Source of the DNA: Mimachlamys varia
Lineage: Eukaryota > Mollusca > Bivalvia > Pectinida > Pectinidae
NCBI GenBank assembly: GCA_947623455.1
Contig: OX392533.1
Location: 31,246,229-31,310,228, forward strand
Reading direction: 5' to 3'
Length of the DNA: 64,000 bases
In this document: one piece after another, positions 12,891 through 25,122 of the stretch
How the letters are laid out: the number at the start of each line of letters is the position of its first letter
How positions within the stretch are numbered: the first letter of the stretch is position 1
The notes under the pieces: model-generated
Databases searched by the model: none
Seen by the model: the letters and a program-made list of their open reading frames with translations, nothing else
Told to the model about the DNA's origin: nothing
Translations under genes and position numbers: made by a program

Positions 12891-13845
12891 ATATCTGTTA
12901 TGCATACATTTTTATTTGTATCAAATTCAATACCGGGGTCCCAACCCGATAATATTTGTACCTTCCGTTTTTCATAGATTAGGTATGAAAAGCAATTTTT
13001 TTCCATAAATGACGACATAAATTTATTCATTTTGTTTAAATTGAAGCCGTATACACTATAACATCAGTCGCACCTATACCAGCGTTTTACAACGTAAACA
13101 AATGAATACTTCCCATCCCTCATAATATATATATATATATGCTTCAGTAATATAATCCTTCTGTTGCGTTTTGACCATTCAGCAACTTTTCGCTTGGTAC
13201 ATTTGAAGTTACATGTAGGTAACACGTGCAAGTAGCCATTTTTTGTTTACCGATGTAGCGTGTAATGCGCATGCGTTATCAAATGTGACGCAAAAAATAG
13301 CAAGGGTGGCGGCGACATCATAACGTTTCACTTTTATGATGTCTTGTAGCGCTTTATTTATAGGCTGCACCTTTACTCTTAAGAAATGCAATTTTAAAAT
13401 GTGTTAAAATTTTCTTAGAAATAAGTAAAATAAATATTCGTAGAAGATTTGAGCCATTTTCCGCCAATAATTTGTTGTGTCATTTTCTCTGAGTAAACAG
13501 AGCTTGCTGTCTTATAAGGAGGTGTCAGGGTTGAACAAGAGAAGTGCAGGGAAAAAATGTATAATATAATTATGTCCAAATCGTTGCTCAACAAATAGTG
13601 ATTCACTTTTTTAATTATTAATTAATGTTTTTCAGAACATTTTTCAGAGTGAATCACCCATTAATTTTCCACAAAATACGTTTAATTTGTATATATACAA
13701 TAGTTCTAAATAAGTTTTACCATGATGCCTCTTTAAAGAATCATACTTTTAAATTCAACACTTCATGCAACTTTGCAACTACATTTGTAGTTATGAATAC
13801 ATAACATCAGCGACCTAAATTACTAATGTTCAAATTACTTATTCC

Positions 13846-13960
13846 AGTTCCCAATATCTATGCGAATAAAGTATTCGTGTAAATGTGTATGTGCCTGTGG
13901 ATTTCCGAGTTCCCAATAACTATGTGAATAAGGTATTCGTGTAAATGTACCGGTGCATTC
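13846..13960 (+). repeat. 62-bp tandem duplication
   Basis: Two diverged copies of AGTTCCCAATA-(T/A)-CTATG followed by GGTATTCGTGTAAATGT, offset by 62 bp. A small local duplication of no evident function. Confidence 0.7.
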
Positions 13961-14032
13961 TAAAACAAAAACATGTAGCTACACTAAAGACCAGATAAAC
14001 AAAAAACAGGAAATAATGTACACTTACCACGC

Positions 14033-14160
14033 CAAACAATCGCACCAAACTGCATCAACTTTACCCCAGCCTGGTGAGTAATACTTGAATGTTATAACGG
14101 CTCTGACTGGCTGGCCCTCTTATGAACGATTTCATTGGACGGTGTGATCAGGTGGCCCCA
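14033..14160 (-). promoter_or_regulatory. Possible minus-strand promoter and first exon, left copy
   Basis: Read on the minus strand, a CCAAT-containing stretch (ATTTCATTGG on the + strand, 14129-14138) is followed about 100 bp later by a donor-like GGCGTG|GTAAGTGT near 14033. A similar arrangement lies at about 23300-23480 beyond the array, with the shared tract of about 38 bp spanning the CCAAT box. No downstream exon was recognised, so transcription is only an inference. Confidence 0.25.
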
Positions 14161-14743
14161 TCATCACGGACGCACGTACAGCTGTATATTGCAAGGTAAT
14201 AGCTTATATACAAGTCACGCTGGGTGTAACACGGATAAATGTCTGTGTCTGTAGCACTTGGCGTTAAACACATATCTAATTAACTTATATAAATACATGT
14301 TAATCAATGAAAAAGATAATGGGACCGAAGAAAAGATTACTGCGTTTTGAACAAGTTGACAGAATGTGGGTTATTCATAATACAAGGGAGCTAACTATGC
14401 ACGTTTTAAATAATGATTATTTATTTCATACCATTCAAATCAACGGTACCTATACATACATATTAGTATCAATTCCTTTTTTAGAAAATCGAGCATACAC
14501 AAATTAAAAGCTTTGTTAATATCCACGGGGTACCTTTCTTTCCATGTAGTCAGGTACTATATATATATTCATTAATGGGGAAAAATATCACAGAAACCCT
14601 TATGCACAGTGTAAGAGAAGAAAAAAAATCAGCTAAATTAAATGATAATTTCCTCAGGAAACCAAATCAAAGTTGTACAAACTACAAAATGTATTGTTCG
14701 ATCGATTCAAGCCCCACGATATATATAAACGTGCCATTCGGAG

Positions 14744-14748
14744 TTCCA
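14744..14748 (+). repeat. Left outer direct repeat TTCCA
   Basis: The same five bases sit immediately outside the array on the right, at 23172-23176. This fits a 5-bp target duplication made by the ancestral insertion. A chance match has a probability of about one in a thousand. Confidence 0.5.
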
Positions 14749-15207
14749 GGACTCGCACAACTAAATCAGCCTATCACGAAGTGTTTCATACGTTTGTAGT
14801 CCCTGCTGAAAATTTGTTCCGACTAAGTACAGTGATTCTGAGTAATTTAAATAGGTAATTGTTGACCTATTCTGCATTGAATGAAATCTGTAGATATTTA
14901 ACTTTACAAAAATATATACTTTTGGTAGATTTCGATATGTGATGGCGGATTGATATGGGGTCAAAAGTCAGAGGGTGTTCCCGTCCCATTTCACTGGTTT
15001 GACATGTAAATTTCCGGTTGTCCGAAGCAGACGCCTGTAGCAAGCTAATATGCCAGTAAACTCCTCATTAAATGCCCCTTGAAGCCTTTGTCATGTATGT
15101 ATCTGTGAATTTAGGCAGTTTTCACAAGTGTTGTACTTCAAATATTAAAGTAATTAGCTCGAAAGCTTAGTAATAACATATAGTAAATTATTTAGTTGTG
15201 TGAGTCC
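14749..15207 (+). mobile_element. 459-bp inverted-end module, copy 1
   Basis: The module starts GGACTCGCACAACTAAAT and ends ATTTAGTTGTGTGAGTCC, an 18-bp terminal inverted repeat with one mismatch here and none in the inner copies. It has no coding capacity. By structure it is a MITE or a short terminal-repeat unit; the superfamily is not assigned because the ends match none I know. Confidence 0.6.
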
Positions 15208-16447
15208 TTTAATTGAACTAGCCATGTGCTTGACCTATATAACATTTTCTGTGCTTCCGGATATTTTTTTTTCAAAGACAGCCACTGTCATTGAGTGTTT
15301 GCACATTTTTCAGTGTGTAAAAATATTTAATTTGACAAAAAAACTTCAAAATTATTTAAAATCTGGCTAAACATGGCCCTGTGTTGAAGCCTGTATTGTT
15401 GGACTGACCATCATACTCACGTTTTTAATTAAGTTTGGTTCAATTAACTGTGATAATTAATCTGCGTGCGTGTTAATAAAACTTAACTGATATGTGTACC
15501 AGGTTTTAGCATCCAAATTTTGATATAACAAAGATCTAGTGTGCTGTCTTCACCCCCCCCCCTCCCACCAAACCCTGTTCCAACTCTGCCCAGTCATTCT
15601 CAGGCTTCTTCCTTCATGCAAATTATTAATGTATGTGTGTATTATAATCTTAAGAAAGCAATAGCTAGAACAATCACATAATAAGCTTGTATAAATATTG
15701 CACATGTGAGTTTATATGTGTATGTGTCACGTACATGTTTTGGTGGCTAAATCCAACTTATATTCCATATTTTCAGTAAATTGTAGATATTACTTTATTC
15801 CTGTCACAATATATACCTTGTTCAACATCTTGTTTATTGATTTAATGCGTTTGTGTACTTTGTTTACTCATACAATAAGCCGTTTATAGCATTATATCTC
15901 CCCTACCCCCAATATTCTCCCTGTAAAATGGAGGCACCCCGGGGAGCTAGAAGTGCTAAATGTAAGCTGGTGTAATTGATAGATAAACAGTTAAGGTGGA
16001 TATCTGATAACCGTGTATGACTCATGTTTTCTGTAGAAGTTTGAAGTTGTGTGTGAATTCTAAGTGTGTTTAATTGTTAAAATTAAATAAAAAAATACTT
16101 AAAATAAAAATTAATAACTGCAGAGAATTTAAAATTAACAGAAACTGAGGTAACAAGATTTCTTTTCAAAAACAGTTGAGCGGTAAACATATTTGATCTT
16201 TGTGCAAAATATGAAATTGCTAAGTGTGTGCTTAACTGAGGTGCTAGAGGTAAATGTTATGCAAAAGAAACGAGAAATTTCTGGTGCTAGCTCTGAATAG
16301 CAAGTGTACATTAGGTGCAATAACTTGGGGTTTTCTTCATAATTTTTTATTCAATTTCAACCAAACTTCACCATTTTACTCGGAAATGTATATTCTTTCA
16401 GTTAGTAAACTTTATTTCAACATCTGAAAGGTTTAGGGCCCTTTAAA
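15208..16447 (+). repeat. 1240-bp spacer, copy 1
   Basis: Unique-looking AT-rich DNA between modules, repeated without visible change at 16907-18146 and 18606-19845. It contains a C10 run and a GGCACCCCGGGGAGC palindrome. No ORF above 61 residues and no recognised promoter or RNA. Confidence 0.7.
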
Positions 16448-16906
16448 GGACTCACACAACTAAATCTGCCTATCACGAAGTGTTTCATACGTTTGTAGTC
16501 CCTGCTGAAAATTTGTTCCGACTAAGTACAGTGATTCTGAGTAATTTAAATAGGTAATTGTTGACCTATTCTGCATTGAATGAAATCTGTAGATATTTAA
16601 CTTTACAAAAATATATACTTTTGGTAGATTTCGATATGTGATGGCGGATTGATATGGGGTCAAAAGTCAGAGGGTGTTCCCGTCCCATTTCACTGGTTTG
16701 ACATGTAAATTTCCGGTTGTCCGAAGCAGACGCCTGTAGCAAGCTAATATGCCAGTAAACTCCTCATTAAATGCCCCTTGAAGCCTTTGTCATGTATGTA
16801 TCTGTGAATTTAGGCAGTTTTCACAAGTGTTGTACTTCAAATATTAAAGTAATTAGCTCGAAAGCTTAGTAATAACATATAGTAAATTATTTAGTTGTGT
16901 GAGTCC
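16448..16906 (+). mobile_element. 459-bp inverted-end module, copy 2
   Basis: The 18-bp ends are perfect here. The base run just outside is CCCTTTAAA on the left and TTTAATTG on the right, unlike the TTCCA that brackets the full array. Confidence 0.6.
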
Positions 16907-18146
16907 TTTAATTGAACTAGCCATGTGCTTGACCTATATAACATTTTCTGTGCTTCCGGATATTTTTTTTTCAAAGACAGCCACTGTCATTGAGTGTTTG
17001 CACATTTTTCAGTGTGTAAAAATATTTAATTTGACAAAAAAACTTCAAAATTATTTAAAATCTGGCTAAACATGGCCCTGTGTTGAAGCCTGTATTGTTG
17101 GACTGACCATCATACTCACGTTTTTAATTAAGTTTGGTTCAATTAACTGTGATAATTAATCTGCGTGCGTGTTAATAAAACTTAACTGATATGTGTACCA
17201 GGTTTTAGCATCCAAATTTTGATATAACAAAGATCTAGTGTGCTGTCTTCACCCCCCCCCCTCCCACCAAACCCTGTTCCAACTCTGCCCAGTCATTCTC
17301 AGGCTTCTTCCTTCATGCAAATTATTAATGTATGTGTGTATTATAATCTTAAGAAAGCAATAGCTAGAACAATCACATAATAAGCTTGTATAAATATTGC
17401 ACATGTGAGTTTATATGTGTATGTGTCACGTACATGTTTTGGTGGCTAAATCCAACTTATATTCCATATTTTCAGTAAATTGTAGATATTACTTTATTCC
17501 TGTCACAATATATACCTTGTTCAACATCTTGTTTATTGATTTAATGCGTTTGTGTACTTTGTTTACTCATACAATAAGCCGTTTATAGCATTATATCTCC
17601 CCTACCCCCAATATTCTCCCTGTAAAATGGAGGCACCCCGGGGAGCTAGAAGTGCTAAATGTAAGCTGGTGTAATTGATAGATAAACAGTTAAGGTGGAT
17701 ATCTGATAACCGTGTATGACTCATGTTTTCTGTAGAAGTTTGAAGTTGTGTGTGAATTCTAAGTGTGTTTAATTGTTAAAATTAAATAAAAAAATACTTA
17801 AAATAAAAATTAATAACTGCAGAGAATTTAAAATTAACAGAAACTGAGGTAACAAGATTTCTTTTCAAAAACAGTTGAGCGGTAAACATATTTGATCTTT
17901 GTGCAAAATATGAAATTGCTAAGTGTGTGCTTAACTGAGGTGCTAGAGGTAAATGTTATGCAAAAGAAACGAGAAATTTCTGGTGCTAGCTCTGAATAGC
18001 AAGTGTACATTAGGTGCAATAACTTGGGGTTTTCTTCATAATTTTTTATTCAATTTCAACCAAACTTCACCATTTTACTCGGAAATGTATATTCTTTCAG
18101 TTAGTAAACTTTATTTCAACATCTGAAAGGTTTAGGGCCCTTTAAA

Positions 18147-18605
18147 GGACTCACACAACTAAATCTGCCTATCACGAAGTGTTTCATACGTTTGTAGTCC
18201 CTGCTGAAAATTTGTTCCGACTAAGTACAGTGATTCTGAGTAATTTAAATAGGTAATTGTTGACCTATTCTGCATTGAATGAAATCTGTAGATATTTAAC
18301 TTTACAAAAATATATACTTTTGGTAGATTTCGATATGTGATGGCGGATTGATATGGGGTCAAAAGTCAGAGGGTGTTCCCGTCCCATTTCACTGGTTTGA
18401 CATGTAAATTTCCGGTTGTCCGAAGCAGACGCCTGTAGCAAGCTAATATGCCAGTAAACTCCTCATTAAATGCCCCTTGAAGCCTTTGTCATGTATGTAT
18501 CTGTGAATTTAGGCAGTTTTCACAAGTGTTGTACTTCAAATATTAAAGTAATTAGCTCGAAAGCTTAGTAATAACATATAGTAAATTATTTAGTTGTGTG
18601 AGTCC
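18147..18605 (+). mobile_element. 459-bp inverted-end module, copy 3
   Basis: Same sequence as copy 2 wherever I compared it, with the same flanks. Confidence 0.6.
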
Positions 18606-19845
18606 TTTAATTGAACTAGCCATGTGCTTGACCTATATAACATTTTCTGTGCTTCCGGATATTTTTTTTTCAAAGACAGCCACTGTCATTGAGTGTTTGC
18701 ACATTTTTCAGTGTGTAAAAATATTTAATTTGACAAAAAAACTTCAAAATTATTTAAAATCTGGCTAAACATGGCCCTGTGTTGAAGCCTGTATTGTTGG
18801 ACTGACCATCATACTCACGTTTTTAATTAAGTTTGGTTCAATTAACTGTGATAATTAATCTGCGTGCGTGTTAATAAAACTTAACTGATATGTGTACCAG
18901 GTTTTAGCATCCAAATTTTGATATAACAAAGATCTAGTGTGCTGTCTTCACCCCCCCCCCTCCCACCAAACCCTGTTCCAACTCTGCCCAGTCATTCTCA
19001 GGCTTCTTCCTTCATGCAAATTATTAATGTATGTGTGTATTATAATCTTAAGAAAGCAATAGCTAGAACAATCACATAATAAGCTTGTATAAATATTGCA
19101 CATGTGAGTTTATATGTGTATGTGTCACGTACATGTTTTGGTGGCTAAATCCAACTTATATTCCATATTTTCAGTAAATTGTAGATATTACTTTATTCCT
19201 GTCACAATATATACCTTGTTCAACATCTTGTTTATTGATTTAATGCGTTTGTGTACTTTGTTTACTCATACAATAAGCCGTTTATAGCATTATATCTCCC
19301 CTACCCCCAATATTCTCCCTGTAAAATGGAGGCACCCCGGGGAGCTAGAAGTGCTAAATGTAAGCTGGTGTAATTGATAGATAAACAGTTAAGGTGGATA
19401 TCTGATAACCGTGTATGACTCATGTTTTCTGTAGAAGTTTGAAGTTGTGTGTGAATTCTAAGTGTGTTTAATTGTTAAAATTAAATAAAAAAATACTTAA
19501 AATAAAAATTAATAACTGCAGAGAATTTAAAATTAACAGAAACTGAGGTAACAAGATTTCTTTTCAAAAACAGTTGAGCGGTAAACATATTTGATCTTTG
19601 TGCAAAATATGAAATTGCTAAGTGTGTGCTTAACTGAGGTGCTAGAGGTAAATGTTATGCAAAAGAAACGAGAAATTTCTGGTGCTAGCTCTGAATAGCA
19701 AGTGTACATTAGGTGCAATAACTTGGGGTTTTCTTCATAATTTTTTATTCAATTTCAACCAAACTTCACCATTTTACTCGGAAATGTATATTCTTTCAGT
19801 TAGTAAACTTTATTTCAACATCTGAAAGGTTTAGGGCCCTTTAAA

Positions 19846-22800
19846 GGACTCACACAACTAAATCTGCCTATCACGAAGTGTTTCATACGTTTGTAGTCCC
19901 TGCTGAAAATTTGTTCCGACTAAGTACAGTGATTCTGAGTAATTTAAATAGGTAATTGTTGACCTATTCTGCATTGAATGAAATCTGTAGATATTTAACT
20001 TTACAAAAATATATACTTTTGGTAGATTTCGATATGTGATGGCGGATTGATATGGGGTCAAAAGTCAGAGGGTGTTCCCGTCCCATTTCACTGGTTTGAC
20101 ATGTAAATTTCCGGTTGTCCGAAGCAGACGCCTGTAGCAAGCTAATATGCCAGTAAACTCCTCATTAAATGCCCCTTGAAGCCTTTGTCATGTATGTATC
20201 TGTGAATTTAGGCAGTTTTCACAAGTGTTGTACTTCAAATATTAAAGTACAGTTGAGTGTAAGCTAACCTTTACACCTAGTGCACTAGTAGTGCACTACG
20301 TTTAAACTAGTAGTGCACTACATTTAAACTACAGGTAAACTAGTAGTGCACTACACCCTGAACCCCATATAGGTCAAATACCCCTACAGGTAAATGGGCA
20401 GTCCCATCCATCTACCTGTGATTTTTACCTGTACCTCACCTTTGTCGTCTGCTGGTACCTTGAAGCTGGCTTTATCATTAGTTAATATTTATGACTTTAA
20501 TGTATATATATATGCATCTTATGTAGTTATTTTTCTCAAACAACATTTTTTCTTTCATTTCAAAACTAGAAATTGTGAAATTATGATAATTACTCTTACA
20601 ATTTTCCCAAAAAATTTCTTGCATACATCATGTAAATAAAATAGAAAATTAATATTTATCTAGCAGTTTTGATGTCTTATATTTCATTTTAATTTACAAT
20701 CAAGTATATAGAAAAATTGAAGGAACATCTATGGATTATTATTTGTTTAGAAGTATATTTTTAAATATTGTAAAAACTAATTGCGAAAATAACAAATAAA
20801 TATTCTTTTATAACTTCATTAAACTAGATATATATTTTTATAAAATACATTCATGCCTCAGATCTATATATCTATGAACGCACTAAAGATTTTTGATAAT
20901 CTTTATTTTTAAATGTTTTCTATATTAAGATCTGTATATATATATCACCACATACAGCAGTGTTAATATAAATATAAGAATTTGAAGTTAAAAAAAAGTA
21001 AGACAACAATAAACTAAAATTTAGTCAGATTGTTCAGTATGGGACAGATGTTTTGATTTGACCCTCAGGCCTCAGGCAATTACCTGACCTGTCTCAACCT
21101 TGTCTAGGAACACCTGCTGACATAAGCCTGTCAGTGACATAATTGAGGTGTGAATTTCTCATCTGACCATCACTGGTCAAACTTGAAACCAATTTGATTA
21201 ATAAAGGGCTAAGCTGGATATGACCAGGATCATAAATATGATAATACATATCTAACTTTTACTCAGGTTTATATGAAATTAAAAATCGTTGAGAATATAT
21301 CTAGATATTTACACATTTCCCTTTAAATAGTGGATATTTTGAGGACTTTAATCCAATTTTTGTTTCATTCAAAACATTTAATTATACAATAATAAATTGA
21401 TAGTACATAAAATAACATTGAAATTAATAATAATTAATTGGACAACAATGTAAGTCTATATCAGTCCTTTACCAGATTCTGGTTTTCTTAAAAATTAACT
21501 TAAAATACCAAGTATCTTATGACACTTGATTGCATACAATCCAATGACGCAATTCGATTTCTAAATATTTACATATATATACTTGTTAAATGTTGAAAAA
21601 TTATCTAGTTTATATTGGGTGTAATCAGGGACGTATATATATGTGAGAAAATATATACTCTGGCTCAGTCGCTTCATATATATTGTTTGATAATAAAATA
21701 CTAACATTCATTATACTTAATTTTATTCTAATTATCAGTATAAAAGTATTTTAAAATGATGCATTTCCAATATTTAGGCCCAAATATTGAAGGCAATTAC
21801 AGGTTGTATTAAATATGACTTGAAGGTTTATGCATATATGAAATAATGATTTAAAAAAAGCAAAGTCAGTTTAATGGAATCATTTTAATTCATTCTATAT
21901 TGTAAGACTAAGTATACAACAAATAAATAATATGCAGTTATATTAACCTTACTTAGAAAAAAGTTAAGCCTATGCCAGTCACACGTATTGTACTTTTAAA
22001 TCAACCTAATGACTCATCTAAAATCTAACTAAAAGGGACAAATATAGATCTTCAGGTAGAATCCTTTACCCTCCAGGCATAATTACGTACATGTACCTGA
22101 CCTGCCTGGGCCACATATGCATCCTCACATACAGAGGTCAAGATAGGGGACACCCCTAGGCTGTCTGTAATTCCAAGTGTGAATTTCTCACCTCCCTCTC
22201 CCCCACAGCCATCACTGGCCAAGTCTGATTAAAGGCCTGAGGGCCCTAGCCTGTTAATTGATTAATGATGATAACATTGATTACAGTCAATTGGATTACA
22301 TGTAGATGTATGTTGGTATTTTGCTATGAAGAAGGAAATGGCTTTAAATGTTCTGGTGAAAGTAATCTTTTCTTATATTAGTACTTGATGTTTATATAAC
22401 CTTTCATTTGTATGCATTGTACCTGAGTGTATAGTGAAACAGAATACTAATACTGGTATATGTAGGTAGTATTGCCAGAGAAGTATAAAACCTTGTATGT
22501 CTCTAATATTAAAAGTAATTTGTGATTGAAACAACTATACTAAGTACAAAATATGTTCTTCTAATATTTATTTATTTTTTAAATTACAATCTGTTGTTTA
22601 CTTTATTTTCTGTATATATTTTTAGTAGGATTAACTTTATAATTTCAACATAAAACATGTATAAACCATTTTTTATTTGAACACATACCTTTCAATTTAA
22701 TTGTAGAATACAAATATTTAAATAGAAAAGAATCATTGTTACTTCTTTAAAAAGAATTATAAGTTAGTATATCTGAATTATTATTTTATTTAAAATTTTG

Positions 22801-23171
22801 ACATGCAGTGAATAAATTAAATATCTTCTGGCATAAACTCATAATTGTTCAATCTTGTACTTATATGAGGAAGTACTGACAAACTAATGACTTCAATAGT
22901 ATAACATAAGTACAGGTAAATCATATTACACCTGTACAGGTAAGGACACAGGTAGGTATGGACCCTCCCATTACCTGTAGGGGTTTTTGTGGTCACACCT
23001 GGCTGGACGTAGTGCACTACTAGTTTACCTGTAGTTTAAATGTAGTGCACTACTAGTTTAAACGTAGTGCACTCCTAGTGCACTAGGGTGTAAAGGTTAG
23101 CTTACACTCAACTGTAATTAGCTCGAAAGCTTAGTAATAACATATAGTAAATTATTTATTTGTGTGAGTCC
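19846..23171 (+). mobile_element. 459-bp module, copy 4, split by a transposon
   Basis: Once the 2865-bp insertion and one duplicated TA are removed, its length is again exactly 459 bp. The right end reads ATTTATTTGTGTGAGTCC, one base off the inner copies, and is followed directly by TTCCA. Confidence 0.65.
20250..23114. mobile_element. 2865-bp non-autonomous inverted-repeat DNA transposon with TA target duplication
   Basis: Both ends read inward CAGTTGAGTGTAAGCTAACC, and the inverted repeats stay nearly identical for about 105 bp, then match loosely to about 200 bp. The element is flanked by TA at 20248-20249 and 23115-23116. Copies 1-3 of the surrounding module give the empty site with a single TA, so the borders are certain. 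The CAGT start and the TA duplication fit the IS630-Tc1-mariner group, but no transposase is encoded: the interior is very AT-rich with ORFs under 82 residues. Each end carries three or four AGTAGTGCACTAC palindromes. Two GC-richer blocks inside (about 21060-21210 and 22030-22260) resemble each other. Confidence 0.9.
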
Positions 23172-23299
23172 TTCCAACAGCGATCCGCACGATATGACTG
23201 TCGTTAGCAGTATATCTTACAGTTATATCATAAATGCTTAATATGTCGCAGAACACGTAAGATAAGGAAAAGAAATGCTAATACAACAATAAACTTACC

Positions 23300-23480
23300 A
23301 TCAGGGACGTATATAAGACGCCCCTTGTCCCTGTTACCATGATCAGCTGGCTTCTCGCCATGGTCACCTTACGAACTCCCGCGGAAATGTAATGTGTATG
23401 AGCTATATTTTCTTTCACCTGCTCTGATTTGCTGCATTTACTTACGAGCAATTTCATTGGCGAATGTGATCACGTGTAGC
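23300..23480 (-). promoter_or_regulatory. Possible minus-strand promoter and first exon, right copy
   Basis: On the minus strand a CCAAT-bearing tract (+ strand ATTTCATTGG at about 23451-23460) next to a CACGTG E-box is followed by a donor-like CTGATG|GTAAGTTT near 23300. The tract around the CCAAT box resembles that at 14115-14155. A CAGGGACGTATAT motif, like the hAT MITE ends found near 25.7 kb, overlaps the presumed exon. No further exon was found. Confidence 0.25.
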
Positions 23481-23489
23481 CTCTAATAT

Positions 23490-24680
23490 TGCTGCGCGTG
23501 CTGTATGCCACCCGGGGTGTCTTTGTTATATATGTTGAAGGGAAAAACGTAAATAATCACACTTACCATTAAACACCTACATTGTTTCACCCATATACTC
23601 TATTATTGTATTCAATTATATATCATTGCAATTCTCACTTCAAGGGCCGAATTTTAACAAACAAAATACATTGTGGCACGAGAACTATTTTGGAGGTCAT
23701 AAAGGTATGCAGTGCGCTACCGCTATATATATACACGTATTATACAACAAAAGGACATGTACTCACGTAATTGCACATGTGCTATAAGCGTGCTTGTGTA
23801 TTGAATGGTCTGTTCTGGATGAGTAATTACATAGCCTCTCAGTTTATTACTAACCATACTAGAAATAAAATGAATGGGTTATTAATTGTTATTACCACAC
23901 TAGATCGCAACTTATAACAGAATTTAAAAAAATCCAGATATATAGCTAAAAATATATTACTGAGCAACGATTGCGAATACCTAGATGTTGTAAACGGTCA
24001 ATTCAATTCAAATTCGTTTAGTAATGCGTCACACATCAGAATGCATATATATAAAATACACAAAATAGCACATGTAATAAAATTGTCCACACAACCTCAC
24101 TCGTTACCTTTCTGACGTCCATTCATTTTAGAATTACGAGATGCAGACTGATATTTTAACATCAAAAGTTCAATATCAATATTGTGTTAAATGATTTGTT
24201 CAATATTGATATTACCATTAGTATTTACATGTGAGACATATACGTCCCTGGTATTTGTGTTAAAAAAAAATCCCGGTAATACTTTATATGAATATTTCAG
24301 ACTTGGATATTATACATTTTGTCTCATACATTATGATTCATATTTATTTATCACAGTCTGAGAACCTTTTTTTGTTTAGGTCTGTACATTTTTCTTAATT
24401 CAATTATTTTCTCCCCGTGTACAGTAAAATTTAGTTAACGCCCCTCGTCTTGTAAGTAATATCTGTCATATTTGCATTTTGTTGAGTAATATTAGGAATG
24501 ATTGTGAATAATGCTTGTCCGAACACGGGGACCTCAGGAAGCTTTTATGACCATTGAGGGGGCATTTTTATTGAAAATTGATTTTAACCCCCCCAAATGT
24601 GTAAAATTACTCTAAACACCCTATTTTAGGTCCAAACTATTAGCAAGCTGTAACAAATTCTCAGGTCCCTGTGTGTCCGA
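23490..24680. other. No gene seen
   Basis: AT-rich DNA with short ORFs only. A TACGTCCCTG motif at about 24241-24250 is a solo match to the hAT MITE end; the 8 bases beside it do not pair with those beside the CAGGG motif at 23304, so I do not call an element. Confidence 0.4.
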
Positions 24681-24684
24681 AGGG

Positions 24685-24774
24685 TTCTGACTCTCTGATC
24701 CGCTAAATATTGGAACAGCTACATGTAGCTATAGAACAGACCGTGCCAATATTTAGCGGATCAGAGAGTCAGAA
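24685..24774. repeat. Perfect 29-bp hairpin
   Basis: Arms 24685-24713 and 24746-24774 are exact reverse complements (start TTCTGACTCTCTGATCC) separated by 32 bp. It could be a foldback remnant. No RNA gene is implied. Confidence 0.9.
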
Positions 24775-25007
24775 CAGAGGGTAAATATGGAGGGCTTTTA
24801 AAAAAGAGCAGCCCACAAATACTTCGTCACCTAAAAACGAGAACTTTTTTTTTTACTTCACTTCAAAAGTCGTACCTCGAGCTCGACTTATAATGTTGCT
24901 ATTCAAATTCGACATAAAATATAATCGGACTCACAGTCGATGTGTCAAAACGTATTAAAGAATATTTTTATGCGAACATAAATGACATTTTAGATAGTAA
25001 CTCCGAT

Positions 25008-25051
25008 CAGAGACGTATAAAGCCATATATATATGGCGTTATACGTCTCTG
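25008..25051. repeat. 44-bp near-perfect palindrome
   Basis: CAGAGACGTATAA pairs with TTATACGTCTCTG around the 16-bp core GCCATATATATATGGC, with one mismatched position. It is cruciform-capable, and lies inside a chance ORF. Confidence 0.85.
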
Positions 25052-25122
25052 CTCTGAATTGATCCCCAAAACGTTTTTGGAAAATTGTCAGCAGATTATT
25101 AATCAAAGTAAACTAGAACTGA

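Larger units (their letters stand above)
14749..23171 (+). repeat. 1699-bp near-perfect tandem array
   Basis: Layout is module (459 bp), spacer (1240 bp), module, spacer, module, spacer, module. Every landmark I checked recurs at exactly +1699, including homopolymers of C10 and T9, so the units have no net indels. The only differences I found are in the outermost ends: two in the first 22 bp of the first module and one in the last 18 bp of the fourth. The array begins and ends with a module, and the fourth module is split by a transposon. Identical short minus-strand ORFs (67 and 61 residues) recur in each unit but match no family. The array is either very young, actively homogenised, or partly an assembly artefact. 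Confidence 0.9.

Noticed and set aside
14749..15207. Calling the 459-bp modules LTRs of a retrotransposon
   Set aside because: No TG...CA ends, no primer-binding site or polypurine tract seen, and the spacers encode nothing. Kept only as an alternative in the findings.
14761..20061. Recurring 67- and 61-residue minus-strand ORFs in each array unit
   Set aside because: They repeat only because the DNA repeats. No family motif, no splice support and composition like the AT-rich surroundings.
23304..24250. A 947-bp hAT element between CAGGGACGTATAT at 23304 and TACGTCCCTG at 24250
   Set aside because: The 8-bp flanks do not match (CTTACCAT versus GTATTTGT) and the inverted similarity stops after about 13 bp.
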